From positions 706,983-770,982 of the forward strand of contig JACEVL010000143.1 of assembly GCA_020284085.1 (NCBI GenBank): a stretch of 64,000 nt of DNA, in the 5' to 3' direction. This document shows positions 22,041-32,862 of the stretch, piece by piece (the first letter of the stretch is position 1; each line of letters opens with the position of its first letter). The DNA comes from Aporrectodea caliginosa (lineage: Eukaryota; Annelida; Clitellata; Crassiclitellata; Lumbricidae). The position numbers were made by a program, and so were the translations under genes. The notes under the pieces were generated by a model that searched no databases, had not been told where the DNA came from, and was given only the letters and a program-made list of their open reading frames with translations.

Positions 22041-22200
22041 GACAAAAAGAGATTATGATTGGAACGACTACAGCTTTCCAGGTAGACATTCGACAATATT
22101 AAAATCGAATGGTTGATCACGTTGATTCAGTTTTCTGTGTAGGTGATGCAGTTTGATTGTTTGCTGCAATGACAAACATTGAGTGAATGAAGGTTTTCAG

Positions 22201-22593
22201 GGTAAAGTCGTAGTTTACGTTGCTAAATAATATTATTCTAATGTCTTCAATGCCGTACTTGACGTTGGTAAGTAAGAAGTCTACCTATGTGCATGTTAAC
22301 TATCATCAATACACCTTCCATTTCATGAAGACATTTTTTCATCAATCCAACTTCTATTTAATTTGAAAAAATTACTTTTATCAATCCAACTTCTATTTCA
22401 TGAAAGAAATATTTTTCATCAATGGAACTTTTATTTAAGCAAAGATATATACTCATGGATCCAGCTTCTAGTTACGAAAACAATTATTTTCATCAATCCA
22501 GTTTCTATTGAATTCAAAACTTAATTTCATCAATCCAGCTTCCATTTACAGTGACAACATCAAATAATTTAGCAACGTAAACTACGACTTTAC
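22201..22593. mobile_element. MITE with internal minisatellite (family A, copy 2)
   Basis: Terminal inverted repeats GGTAAAGTCGTAGTTTACGT and its complement, with repeated 'catcaatccaacttctattt' inside. Same family as 5732-6233 but opposite orientation. No clear target duplication. Confidence 0.75.
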
Positions 22594-23187
22594 CTAAACG
22601 TTTTATGCTTCAGTCAAATGTTCTATAGAGTATATTTTAAAATATGTAGCTTCAGATGTTTTAAAAATTTCTGTTAGCTTTAGAGCCTGTTCAAATTCTC
22701 ATATAAACTCTTTGTAATTTTGAAAAAAAACGACAATGGAAATTTGTTTACATTTTGCAATCATTTAGTGATATCTGTAGAACTAGACAAATTCTGAGAT
22801 CTGGTTTTGTTAATTTTTAGGCTAAATTTGTCATATTTATTCAATGTAATTCTTTATTAACAGCATCTGCACTTTCACTTTCAGAACAAGAAACAGGATG
22901 TTTATGATAAAAACATTGATTGCATTGTCTCATATAGTGTTCGGACAATTTCAAGGAGACAATTAGTGCATCAGAAACACGGTGTGAAACTGTGCAGCTG
23001 GTGTTGCCAGATAACGGACATTGCCCAACTACAAACTGTAAGGAATATACAGAAGCATGTCGGAAAGCAACTTTGAAAGGCTTATGAAATACTTACTTAG
23101 TACTAGAAGAATTGAAGCAATGTAGGATGCTACATAAAATACATTAAAAGCATCTGATTATTTCAAAGCAAACTCAGGCTGTGCACC
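22594..23187 (+). other. Upstream region of the C2H2 gene
   Basis: AT-rich. A pyrimidine tract with CACTTTCACTTTCAG at 22870-22884 could be an acceptor for a 5' exon, but I cannot define one. Confidence 0.3.
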
Positions 23188-24498
23188 ATGAGTGAAAATA
23201 GAAATTTTTGTGAGTCAGGACTAACAGAGTCTTGCAACACAGAAAATAAAATGGAGAATGTTACCGTAAACAATATTGGAAATGTATACCAGTGTGAGTT
23301 CTGCGAAAAGGCGTTTGCAAAAACTTGTGATCTAATACACCATATTAGAATCCACACAGTAGATAAACCATACAAATGTCTCCTATGCAGCAAAACATTT
23401 AGTTTTGGGAGTTATTTGAATGTTCATATGAGAACCCACACTGGAGAGAAACCATACAAGTGTGAACTATGTGCCAAAGCGTTTATAAGCAAAGACAAAG
23501 TAGAAAAACACACAAGAACTCACACTGGAGAAAAACCATACCAGTGTATGATATGTGCGAAAGCATTTACAAGAAATGATAAGCTAGAACTTCACACAAG
23601 AACCCACACTGGAGAAAAACCACACATGTGTGAACTATGCTCGAAATCATTTATAAGTAAAGCCAAACTAGACCAACACACAAGAACCCACACTGGAGAA
23701 AAACCATACCAGTGTATGATATGTGCAAAAGCATTTTCAAGAAATGATAAACTAAAACTTCACACAAGAACCCATACTACAGATAAACCGCACAAGTGTG
23801 AACTATGTGCAAAAGCATTTGCAAGAAATGATGAACTAAAGCTACATGCAAGAACACACACTGGAGAAAAACCATACAAGTGTGAACTATGTGCAAAAGC
23901 ATTTACAGCAACTGGTCAACTAAAATGCCATTTGAAAACCCACACTGCAGATAAGTCACACAAATGCAAGTTATGTGACAGAGCATTTCGAACTGAATAT
24001 CTTCTAAAGAATCATAAGCGATTGCATACAGGAGAAAAGCTATACGAATGCCAATCTTGTCACAAAGCATTTGAACAGCCTCAACATTTGAATAAACATG
24101 TGAGAATTCACACTGAAGAGAAACTACACAAGTGTGAAGTATGCAACAAAGGTTTTGCATTGAAGCGTTATCTGCAAGAACATTCAAAAATCCATGATAG
24201 AGAAAAGCCATACAAATGTTCACTATGCGAGAAAGGATTTTGTAGGGCTGGTCGTCTCAGAAATCACATTAGAACCCACAGAGGAGAAAAGCAAAATCTG
24301 GAAGTTATTGGAAATAAGAGATCATCTGCTGTTCATATTCGGCCCTTCCTGGTGAAACCACATGGATGTGGATTTTGTGATGCAATGTTTGAAATTGAAG
24401 AAGAGTTTGTGGATCACTGTTTTGCGGTGTGTTATTCTCCAGTGGCTGAAGACTTTGCTGAGGTGTTTCAAGATCATCAACTGTATTCACTTGTTTGA
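23188..24498 (+). CDS. C2H2 zinc-finger protein, 12 fingers
   Basis: An uninterrupted 436-residue frame from ATG 23188 to TGA at 24498, with a short acidic N-terminus. Twelve classical C-x2-C-x12-H-x3-H fingers occupy about residues 30-365, most joined by TGEKPY-type linkers, which indicates sequence-specific DNA binding in the nucleus. A thirteenth atypical C-x2-C finger near residue 395 ends in HCFAVC. Fingers 4 and 6, and 3, 5 and 7, are very similar, so the array grew by internal duplication. No KRAB, BTB or SET domain is seen in this exon; an N-terminal exon upstream is possible. A decayed partial copy follows at 25075-25431. The DNA target cannot be deduced. Confidence 0.85.
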   Translation: MSENRNFCESGLTESCNTENKMENVTVNNIGNVYQCEFCEKAFAKTCDLIHHIRIHTVDKPYKCLLCSKTFSFGSYLNVHMRTHTGEKPYKCELCAKAFISKDKVEKHTRTHTGEKPYQCMICAKAFTRNDKLELHTRTHTGEKPHMCELCSKSFISKAKLDQHTRTHTGEKPYQCMICAKAFSRNDKLKLHTRTHTTDKPHKCELCAKAFARNDELKLHARTHTGEKPYKCELCAKAFTATGQLKCHLKTHTADKSHKCKLCDRAFRTEYLLKNHKRLHTGEKLYECQSCHKAFEQPQHLNKHVRIHTEEKLHKCEVCNKGFALKRYLQEHSKIHDREKPYKCSLCEKGFCRAGRLRNHIRTHRGEKQNLEVIGNKRSSAVHIRPFLVKPHGCGFCDAMFEIEEEFVDHCFAVCYSPVAEDFAEVFQDHQLYSLV

Positions 24499-25074
24499 TA
24501 ATGAAACACTTTTTCTTTAGCAATTATAGTCTGCTAGATTGTTGGAAACACAACAGCTAATAGTTTCTCTACAAAGATTTAAGTGATTCCAGTTTTTGAT
24601 TTATTTATTCATATTCATTGTTACATTTATAATCACTTGGAGAGTTTTTCTTCACTTGGAAGCATTTTGTATCCCTAATATATTTTTGTAACTTTTTTCA
24701 TTAAATATAGAATTTGCCTCACTAGAAATCTTCTAGACTAATTACACTTTTATTCAAGAGCAACAATTTTGATTATTTTGTTGATTGGCTTATTTATTAA
24801 AGAGAGTCAATTTAATGGAAATGTCCTGTATGGAAAGTATTGTTCCAGTTGAGTTCAACCTGGTCTGCTGGAATCCTAACAATTTCATTTTGTTTCCGTT
24901 TAGTACTTACTATATTATAATAGTACATTTTATAAAACAACATACGATAATACAAAGTGTGAGTTATATGAAAATGCTTATGTCACGAGACATTTATATG
25001 GACTAGTTGTTTACGTGTCCACAGGACATAAAAAAATCTAGGTGGACAAAAACTGTTTAGACTCATGTTTTGAA
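24499..25074. other. 3' flank of the C2H2 gene
   Basis: AT-rich, with no supported gene. It probably contains the 3' UTR. Confidence 0.4.
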
Positions 25075-25431
25075 AGATGACGTTCAAGCTCTTGTCTATG
25101 AGAAATGCAAAACGTTCAACAGAATAATTTGAAAAATCATGGACAGAAACCATACAAGTGTGACAAATATCACAAGGCATTTGCAGAGAAGAGTCACCGG
25201 AATAGGCATTCAAAAAGACACGTGAATAAAATTCATACAAAGTCAGATTATGCGAGAAATGGTTGGAGCATAGGGCCTACAAGTATATAGTATACATGTA
25301 CTCCTGATTCTGTGAAACCATTTGAGTGTGTAGTATGCAATGAACTGTTTCAAATAGAACAGGAATTTACGAAGCACTGTTTCCAGGCGTGTTATTCTCC
25401 ATTGAACGATGACTTTGCAGAACTGTTTTGA
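25075..25431 (+). pseudogene. Decayed partial copy of the C2H2 gene 3' end
   Basis: Codons for a finger read YKCDKYHKAF, where the second zinc Cys is replaced by Tyr, then HSKRH. After stops, the tail FECVVCNELFQIEQEF and HCFQACYSPLNDDFAELF parallels the C-terminus of the intact gene (HCFAVCYSPVAEDFAEVF). The order is kept, but the middle fingers are lost. Confidence 0.8.
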
Positions 25432-26204
25432 AGATTAACACCTGAATTGCATTACTTTTCAATGTAATTTCAGTTCAAAATATTTTTCAAAGAAAATATA
25501 TTCTGCCTTCTAAGAAAGTGTGTTCTATTTAATCATGCATAGTAAAGTTGTTGACTGGCTGATACACTACAAATGTTCCAGTTTTTTTACTTGAACATGT
25601 TCCTGTTGAAGACTGTAACAGAATGTAAAAAAATATAGCTGTGGTCTTCTTTGCTTTCCTTATTCATAATAAGTTTACGTTAAAGTAAATAAAATGTCTT
25701 GTATTGCAGCATAGGCAATATCTTAAGCAGCCCGCTAGTATTGGCTGATTGCCTGCTTAATTACCTTGCTTACTTACTTAGTCCTTCCTATCATGGAGGT
25801 CTGCATATCGACCAACGCATGTCCTCCTCTCGTCTCTATCCATTGCCAGCTCCTTGGCCCCGTCGCACGACATCTCCAGGAATCTCAAGGCCGTGAGTGT
25901 CTGAAGCAGGTCTTCATTGAAGGCACTTCTAGCTGGGCCTATATCTGAGCACCACTGTTTGCTTAATGGCTTACGATTTGTTCTTGAAGACTAGCATCAG
26001 TTTGGTTGACACCGTCAGCTCCATTATGGGGTACTTAAAAGGTGTTTTAGTCAATCTCCAAAATAATAGAAACATGCATAGATCGATACATAAATACAAC
26101 TGCATTGGGGAGGGGTTTAGGATAATGGGAACACTCTGGCGCATAGAGGCATTTACCCAAATCCCAACCCGTATAGCAGTTCATAAATATTTGAAACATA
26201 ATTA
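25432..26204. repeat. Mostly non-coding, one shared repeat fragment
   Basis: No supported gene. 26105-26180 ('aatgggaacactctggcgc', 'catttacccaaatccc') resembles pieces at 4645-4670 and 51255-51300 and is probably part of a dispersed repeat. Confidence 0.4.
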
Positions 26205-26335
26205 TTGTAGGCAAATTTTCATCGCTCATCCAACTTCTTGTTTTACCACAATAATTTGGCATTAAAATAATTTTATCATCGCTCACCCAGCTTCTGTTTA
26301 AGCTATAAACATGCTCATCCAACTTCTAATGCAGT
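26205..26335 (-). repeat. Minisatellite fragment of the MITE type
   Basis: Three degenerate copies of 'catcgctcatccaacttct', like the internal repeats of the MITEs at 7790-8261 and 12537-13003. No terminal repeats are visible. Confidence 0.5.
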
Positions 26336-27367
26336 GTTTAATCTAGACGTCTTCTAGGGGGAAAGTCCCCCCCCCAGGATCGAATTTCCCCCACCCCAGA
26401 AAAGTGGAAGAGATGAAATTTTGTACAGAAGTGTCAAATTTAGGGATAATTCCCCCCAGGATTTATTGTCTACCCGAAGAATTTTCTTTGAAAACTCTCA
26501 TTACTACTGTAATGATCTATAAAATCCTTACTAGAGGCTATTTTAGAATTACTTGTGTCCGCCCCCTGAGACCTCTAGCGGTAGAAACGTGGCGAGCCGA
26601 TGAAACGATGGTGTCGTGCTTGGCCTCGGTAGTTTCGCCGTTGATAGCATTATTATTGAATTTTCCTTCAGCCACTGATCACGCGCTAGTCACGCCTGGT
26701 ACAGCAGCAGAACCACTGACTCATCCCCTACGTCATCGATTTTCTGTCTTATTTCGTGTCCATATAAGGTTAGCATCTTGAGCTGGACTGCTGATTGGTT
26801 GAAGAGTCTGATTAGAGAACCTGCCACTAGTAAAATTTGTCACTTGCTGCCGAGACGTCCTGGAGGTTAGATCTGTATCGATGGATTACCTAGGAGTCGT
26901 TGCCGAGTCGTCCGAGAGATCATTTCTTTTTGAGTCCCCGTTTTCGAAGTAGATTAGATAAGGAATTGAGAAACACTTGCGTTAGTCTCTTCCTAAGAGT
27001 TAAATAGTCCGCTATAGAAGTTTAAAGTAGAAACGAGTACGATTGGAATAATATTGTCGATTGTCTGAATTGCGAGGAAATGTGAACTCGTAACGGGATT
27101 TTATCGTATTCGCTGGATTACTCTCTGTCGTCGTCTCCGCTTATTCGCTGGATTATCTTCCGTCTTCGTAAACCATAATTGCACTTGGATTATTAATCAT
27201 GTCCTTTGTTCCAAAGATGGGTAAATAATCATCTGTTTCTTTAAATTGTTTGTAATTGCAAGTCACTGCCAGTAGAAACTGCGTAGGATAAAGTTAAATG
27301 TTTTACTTGAATTGTTGTATATAATTGAGACTGTTCGTTGCATAATCTTTAATAATAATTTCTAACT
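26336..27367. other. Region upstream of the coiled-coil ORF
   Basis: 26355-26460 carries C-rich tracts. The rest shows no coding region. It could be leader or promoter of the ORF at 27368; no LTR pair was found. Confidence 0.3.
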
Positions 27368-28066
27368 ATGTCTCGTGAATCTGTACATTCATTGGAGGAA
27401 GGTGAGCAAGGTGATATCAGGCCTCTTTCACCAGAGTTGCTTCGAGCCTCTATTCTTGAACGCGTGTTGGAAAGTATAGAAAAGGTGTCGGCTGGACAAA
27501 ATAAATTAGCTGATGGACAAAATAATTTAGCTGCTGGACAAAATAATCTAAATGACGGACAGTCTGAAATAAGACAAAGACTAGGAGACCTGTTTGAAGG
27601 GCAGTCTGAATTGTCTAGATCCCACTTTGAATTGTCTAGAAACCAATCTGAATTGTCTAGATCCCACTCTGAAATGCAGAAAGACCAGAGAAGTCTGTTG
27701 GATAGGATAGAATGCTTAGAATCAGATAGACGAGTAAGTAAGGAAGTGAGTACCACTACGAACCCTGACTTTTCGGAACCTCAACCGGAAGTTGCCGAAC
27801 TACCTTCCGCCGCAGCCTTACCCTTGGAAACCTTCGTCAAGAAACCCATAATAGCAGAATCGGATGGATTTGAACCCGAGACGCTAGGCCCACGCCGGAG
27901 CACTAGATTAAAGGATCGGCCACAGCCTGATTACCGTTTCCCTGTGAAACCTGGATTTAGAAAGGAAACTGGTGCCAGACCTAAGGACTACTCTACATTG
28001 TCGAACATCAATAGAACTCAAATCTCACTTCAAACGCTACCACTCCTTTACATAAACCGCCTGTAG
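27368..28066 (+). CDS. Unrecognised coiled-coil ORF, possibly transposon-derived
   Basis: 232 residues from ATG 27368. Residues ~38-65 repeat a 7-residue pattern (GQNKLAD, GQNNLAA, GQNNLND), and ~78-100 repeat ELSRSHF, ELSRNQS, ELSRSHS. These are heptads that should form a coiled coil. A Pro/Glu-rich segment follows, then GPRRSTRLKDRPQPDYR, a basic motif common near the C-terminus of retroelement polyproteins. The last ~15 codons run into a non-LTR/SINE tail, so the original C-terminus may be lost. Function unknown; a domesticated or truncated Gag-like protein is possible. Confidence 0.45.
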   Translation: MSRESVHSLEEGEQGDIRPLSPELLRASILERVLESIEKVSAGQNKLADGQNNLAAGQNNLNDGQSEIRQRLGDLFEGQSELSRSHFELSRNQSELSRSHSEMQKDQRSLLDRIECLESDRRVSKEVSTTTNPDFSEPQPEVAELPSAAALPLETFVKKPIIAESDGFEPETLGPRRSTRLKDRPQPDYRFPVKPGFRKETGARPKDYSTLSNINRTQISLQTLPLLYINRL

Positions 28067-28165
28067 TATTGTATTGTATTGTATTTGAACATTTGTTATA
28101 GCGCGAAGAAATCTTGAAGGGGCGCTATATAAATATCTGAAATGAATGAATGAATGAATTTAACT
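28063..28165 (+). mobile_element. Non-LTR/SINE 3' tail
   Basis: (GTATT)n, then 'tatagcgcgaagaaatc', GGGGCGCTATATAAAT and (GAAT)n. The same pattern occurs at 18790-18845. Confidence 0.55.
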
Positions 28166-28454
28166 AACAATGCCGCAGTGTTGCTTCGTGCAGCTGTGTA
28201 GTCGTGTATCGAGTAACTGTTGTAGTGAAATTTCATCCATTGAACCGTCCGAAATCCACATTCCTTAGCAGCTGCCTTGGCGCTATAGAAGAGCGTTGAT
28301 CACGTCAGAGTCTAGAAGTTTCTTGTCAACGACACAATCCAATATAGCATAATGGTGCTTTTAAATGGACACAGAATAATATGTGACTCAGAAAACCAAC
28401 GTCATAATTATATAGGTAGGACATATAGTCCAGGAGCAGTAAATATTTTTACAT

Positions 28455-28575
28455 AGTGTACCCAGGCAAAATTCTGCTACAAGCTAATTTTTGCGGATTC
28501 TGAAAGGTATTGTGTCATTTAAACGTTGGGTAAAAATCCACCCAAATCCTCCTTGGGGAAAATAAGTTATAGCCA
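28455..28575. repeat. ~120 bp repeat, inverted relative to 32700-32825
   Basis: Shares GGCAAAATT, GCTACAAGC, TAAAAATCCACCC and TTGGGGAAAA in order with the complement of 32700-32825. The pair brackets about 4.1 kb. Confidence 0.6.
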
Positions 28576-28729
28576 CTTTAAGTGCGAGTTTTTACGCTGA
28601 GCGATATTAAGGGATTTTAAGCTGTGAGTAGCGAAAGCATTATGATTTAGGTACTCTTTCTGTTTGCTTCCTCGCTATTAGTACGTTCCATCGTTAAGTT
28701 GGTGATATTTTGGGTAAACTTATAGTATC

Positions 28730-28879
28730 GTGGGCTGAAGGATTATACAGCATCTTTGGGCAAGCTACGCGAACGCCGGACGGTACCAGGTTTTCTAACC
28801 GACCCTCACGACGCCTCATCTGACCATAATTACCGACAACGACGCCAGTAAACTTACGCACTATATCCTTCAGCCCCCG
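28730..28879. mobile_element. Small MITE (~150 bp)
   Basis: Ends TGGGCTGAAGGATTATA and TATATCCTTCAGCCCCC are inverted repeats. A single similar end (GGGGGCTGAAGGATATA) occurs near 16126. Non-coding. Confidence 0.6.
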
Positions 28880-28884
28880 ATTCT

Positions 28885-29970
28885 ATAAGCTTGTCATATT
28901 TTGTTTGTCAGTCTGTGACTAAATGTTCATTTTGTGGATGTGAGCATTATGTAGACGACATTATAGTTAATATAAGAGAGAGTCAAGTTGGATGTTCTAT
29001 TAATGGCTTGTACATTGGATGTGTGATGGACCCGGATGAATTGTTGTTATTGTCTGCATCATTGACTTCTAATCAGAAAATGATTAGCCTGTGTGAATAG
29101 GAAGCACACTATTTGGATATGAAATTCAACGTATCACAGTCAATGGTGCTTAGGATGGGTCGTACTTATAAACAGCTGTGCGTCGGTTTGACCGTTTCTG
29201 GCACAATCCTGTCGTATGTTGATAAAGCAAAATACTTAGGAGTCTTACTGATTGCTGGAAGACAGTATAGAATGAGTCTCAGTGAAGCAATTTGCAAATT
29301 TTGTAAGTCTGTTATTAGTATTCTTTCTAAAGCAAAAGGACACATATTTTTTGCTGAAGTGTCAGGACGGAGGAATGTTATATGTTTTAGTGATATGGCC
29401 TCTCATATTATAACAGACAAATGGTATAGTGACCGTCAGAGTTGTGTCGAGGATGACAGCCATAGTATTGTTGTTGCAGCTGCAAAACTGATAAGGGCTC
29501 AAATACGTGAAGCAGTGTACAGTCAGCATACATATCCTGCACCGAATGATTTTAGTGATACACAAAAGTGTAAGACTTGGATTCCTAGTCTTTTAAGGCA
29601 ATTCATTGATATTGTTGTTTGTGAAGAACTCAAGCAGGTTTCCATAAGTCACAGTATCGTTCAGGGTGCAAGACCCCGATCAGTCATTTAACCTGTTTTA
29701 TTTGGTGTTGGTGTTTCCATGGATCATACATTTGGGTCTTGATGGCTTGTTGATATGTTGTCCAGGATTGGCCATTACTTATGATGAGGTTAAAAGGTAC
29801 AAGCAGTCGGTGGTTCATTGCGGCAATTCAGATGCACCAGAGAGCTTTCCTAGTTGTTTCACTCAATGGTCTGCTGATAATGTAGACCACGATGTAAATA
29901 CTCTGGATGTTAAGGGTAGTTTTCATGCATGGTATGGGAATCATCTCAATGTCTACGCCACTGAGTAGAC
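28885..29970 (+). pseudogene. Broken retroelement ORF: RT 3' part plus a DNVDH-type domain
   Basis: 28885-29097 has RT palm features (VGCSINGLYIG, then a degenerate MDPDELLLLSAS where YADDxxLLSxS is expected). An in-frame stop follows, then FNVSQSMVLR and KYLGV, which follow the catalytic core in non-LTR RTs. 29430-29970, across frame changes, reads YPAPNDF, KTWIPSLL, ARPRSVI, SYDEV-like ITYDEVKRY and SADNVDHDVNTLDVKGSFH. I recall the latter as a widespread, uncharacterised, repeat-encoded protein family in animal genomes. At least two frame breaks show it is dead. Confidence 0.55.
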
Positions 29971-30067
29971 TATCATCTGGTAACTTCACTGAATCTGAAG
30001 TTCCCTGACTGCAGAGAATGAAAGTTGACAAAGTGATCACTAATCATGGTATATACATCAAACATTA

Positions 30068-31930
30068 TCATTTATTATTATTATTATTAAATAAATTTGT
30101 AACGCACGCAAGGTCACACCGAAATGTGAATCTGAGGCGCGGATAGTCAGCCGCCAGGTGAAGATGCACTTAGATTTCTAAATCCATGAAAGCCAAGGAG
30201 AAAGAGTAAGTTTTGAGCCGCTTTTGAAGGAAGGAAGTGAAGTTGAGCTACGAAGAGAAAGTGGTAGTCGATTCCATTCATTTGGAGCAGAGGCGTGGAA
30301 TGCACGAGAGCCCATAACTGTTCTGCATCGTGGCTCAGCTAGAAGACCTGTACTTGATGATCGCAGGCAACGAGGAGGGATGTAAGGGGTTAGTAGTGCA
30401 TGAATATAGGTAGGTGTGCTGGCGCTGAGGGCTTTGTAGGTCAAACAGGCCAATTTAAATTTTATTCTGAATTCAACAGGAAGCCAATGCAGCTCGTGGA
30501 GTAGGACTGAGGAGCATGTTCGTAGTGGGACACGCATCACTACACGAGCTAAGGAGTTTTGGATTCGTTGCAGCCTTTTGAGTTCAAGGTTTGAGACACC
30601 CACAAAAAGGGAATTAGCATAATCAAGACGAGAGGATACAAGTGAACAGGCTATGGTTTGAGACATATTCTTAGTAAGAGCCGACCTGATGTGACGTATT
30701 GCCCTGATGTGATAGAAACAAGATTTTACAAAGGTTTGTTATGTGTGGTCGGAATGTGAGCTTATAACTGTCCAGGGTTACCCCAAGTGTTTTGACAGTG
30801 TCTAAAAGAGGCACAGCAGTACCTGTGAGGTCGACACTAGAAAGTGAAGGGAAAGAACGCAGGCGTTGGCCTGAACCGAACAGAATTGCCTCAGACTTGT
30901 TTGGGTTTATGGCCAAACCATTGAAACAGAACCATGCATACATAGATGAGAGGCACTCTTCAAGTTTTAGTTTACCAGACTGGTCAGTGTGTGACAGAGC
31001 AATATGTAGCTGAGTGTCATCCGCGTACTGTTGTAATTGGACTCCAAAGTGATTAGCTATACGACTGATTGGGGAAGTAAAGATTGTAAATAATAAAGGG
31101 CCGAGGACAGATCCCTGTGGAACTCCAGCAGTGCAAAGTGTGGACTCAGACCGAGCGGTACCGATGCCTACCTGCTGACTACGGTCACCCAGGTAAGAAG
31201 CTAACCAGTTTAAGGCAGTTCCAGAGACACCGAAGCTTTTGGTTAGTCTTGAAAGAAGTAGCTGGTGGTCTACGGTGTCGAAGGCTGCACTGAGGTCAAG
31301 ACATACTGAGAGGCAGGCTTTACCATTGTCAACACAGGAGAAGATGTTATCCAGTGTAGAGACAAGAGCAATTTCAGTGGAATAGCCTTCGCGGTAAGCT
31401 GACTGATAAGGGCTGAAGTTAGGTGAAGAAGTGATGTGTTTCTTGATACGTGTAAGAAAAAGACGTTCAAGGATCTTGGAAATGTTATTGAGGTTAGAGA
31501 TAGGTCTAAAGTTAGAAAGGTTGCTGGTGTCAAGGTCGGGTTTTTGAGTAAAGGCGTGACTAGAGCAGATTTGAAGCATGACGGAAAACACCCTTCAGCA
31601 AAAGACAGGTTGGCCAAGTGTGCAATAAGGTGGGAGAAAACATCAGAACAAGAGACAATAAGTGGTGTAGGTATGAAGTCCATTGGGGATGATTTAGGGA
31701 CCATGCTCTTGAGAAAATTAAAGACTTCAAAGTAGGTGACAGGTGGTAAGTCATCAAAGGCAGAGCCGGAGAAGTCAGAGTCGAGCAGCAGGTCATTCCA
31801 TACTAAATTGGCAGCACATCTAGCAATTTTACATTTAAGATCGTTAATTTTGTTTACAAAAAATGCAGCAAATTTAGAACACAGATTCTGATTCTCAGGG
31901 TCAGAGCGTTGGCAGTTAACAGTCTCTTGT
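30068..31930 (-). mobile_element. L2/CR1-type non-LTR retrotransposon, 5'-truncated and frameshifted
   Basis: On the minus strand from about 31930: FVNKINDLK linker, SPMDFIPTPLI, FRPISNLNNISKILERL, DLSAAFDTVDHQ, GVPQGSVLGPLLF, QYADDTQLH and KTLGVTLDS. After a frame break near 30668 come LDYANSLFVGV, LHWLPVEFRIKFK and WNRLPLSLRSS. These are RT blocks 0-7 with intact YADD and the standard C-terminus. At least two frame changes (near 31590 and 30668) break the ORF. The 3' end has a (TAA)n tail at 30068-30090. No endonuclease domain remains. Confidence 0.85.
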
Positions 31931-32059
31931 AGGTTCCGTGTGGCACCTCAGTCATCCTTCACACCGGTGTTGTTCTGCTCATGGGCATGGTCTAGGGCAA
32001 TATTGGAGAATGCATGCTCCGTCTTCTTTACTGTGAAGTTGCCATGCAGAAATTCCTTG

Positions 32060-32540
32060 TACACAGCAGGATAAGTGTTTGCAATTAGTTCTATTGGAAT
32101 CCTTGCCCCTAAATATGTACGTTTAGACACCAAGATCACGATTCCAAGTTATCTAGAAGCTGAGATATTGAAAAAGTTTTATTTTGGTCGGCCATTTTGT
32201 AAAATGGCTGCCAATTTCGTCTAGATAAGTGTTTGCAATTAGTTTTATTGGAATCCATGCCCCCAAATATGTATGCTTAGACACCAAGATCACGATTCTA
32301 AGTGAACTAGAAGCTGAGATATTGAAAAAGTTTTATTTTGGTCGGCCATTTTGTAAAATGGCTGCCAATTTCGTCTAGATATGTGTTTGCAATTAGTTTT
32401 ATTGGAATCCTTGCCCCTAAATATGTATGTTTAGATACCAAGATCACGATTCTAAGTGAACTAGAAGCTGAGATATTGAACAATATGTATTTTGGTCGGC
32501 CATTTTGTAAAATGGCTGCCTTATCCGCTAGAGGGCTGTG
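32060..32540. repeat. ~154 bp tandem repeat with GCCATTTTGTAAAATGGC palindrome
   Basis: Three units share 'tgtttgcaattagttttatt', 'ccaagatcacgattc', 'agaagctgagatattga' and GCCATTTTGTAAAATGGC. Palindromes occur near 32190, 32344 and 32498. The layout (agctgaRatat, then a CCAT hairpin, ~150 bp period) parallels the satellite at 1664-3290. Confidence 0.75.
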
Positions 32541-32699
32541 AAAATTTGTGTCCCGGGCTTTTTGGACTCGTCTACCCATCTACTATCTGGAACCAAAGGG
32601 GCGCGTTGGTTACCAGATGTGAAACTTTTTCAGCTTCCGTAACCCACTATTTTGCATTATTTCAATACTAATCGCATGTATTTTCTTTAATACACGTTT

Positions 32700-32825
32700 T
32701 CATACATAACTTTTTTCCCCAAAGTGGATTCGGGTGGATTTTTACCAGTTTATTCAGTAGACTGAAGCTTGCAAGAAAAACATAAATTTGGCTTGTAGCA
32801 CAATTTTGCCTTGGTCTATACTACC
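32700..32825. repeat. ~120 bp repeat, partner of 28455-28575 (inverted)
   Basis: Inverted copy of the left repeat; see that entry. Confidence 0.6.
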
Positions 32826-32862
32826 CACTCTCTGACTAATAATATGTAGACTATTGTAGAGT

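Noticed and set aside
26404..26781. 125-codon plus-strand ORF
   Set aside because: No recognisable domain, overlaps C-rich non-coding tracts, and no splice or start support.
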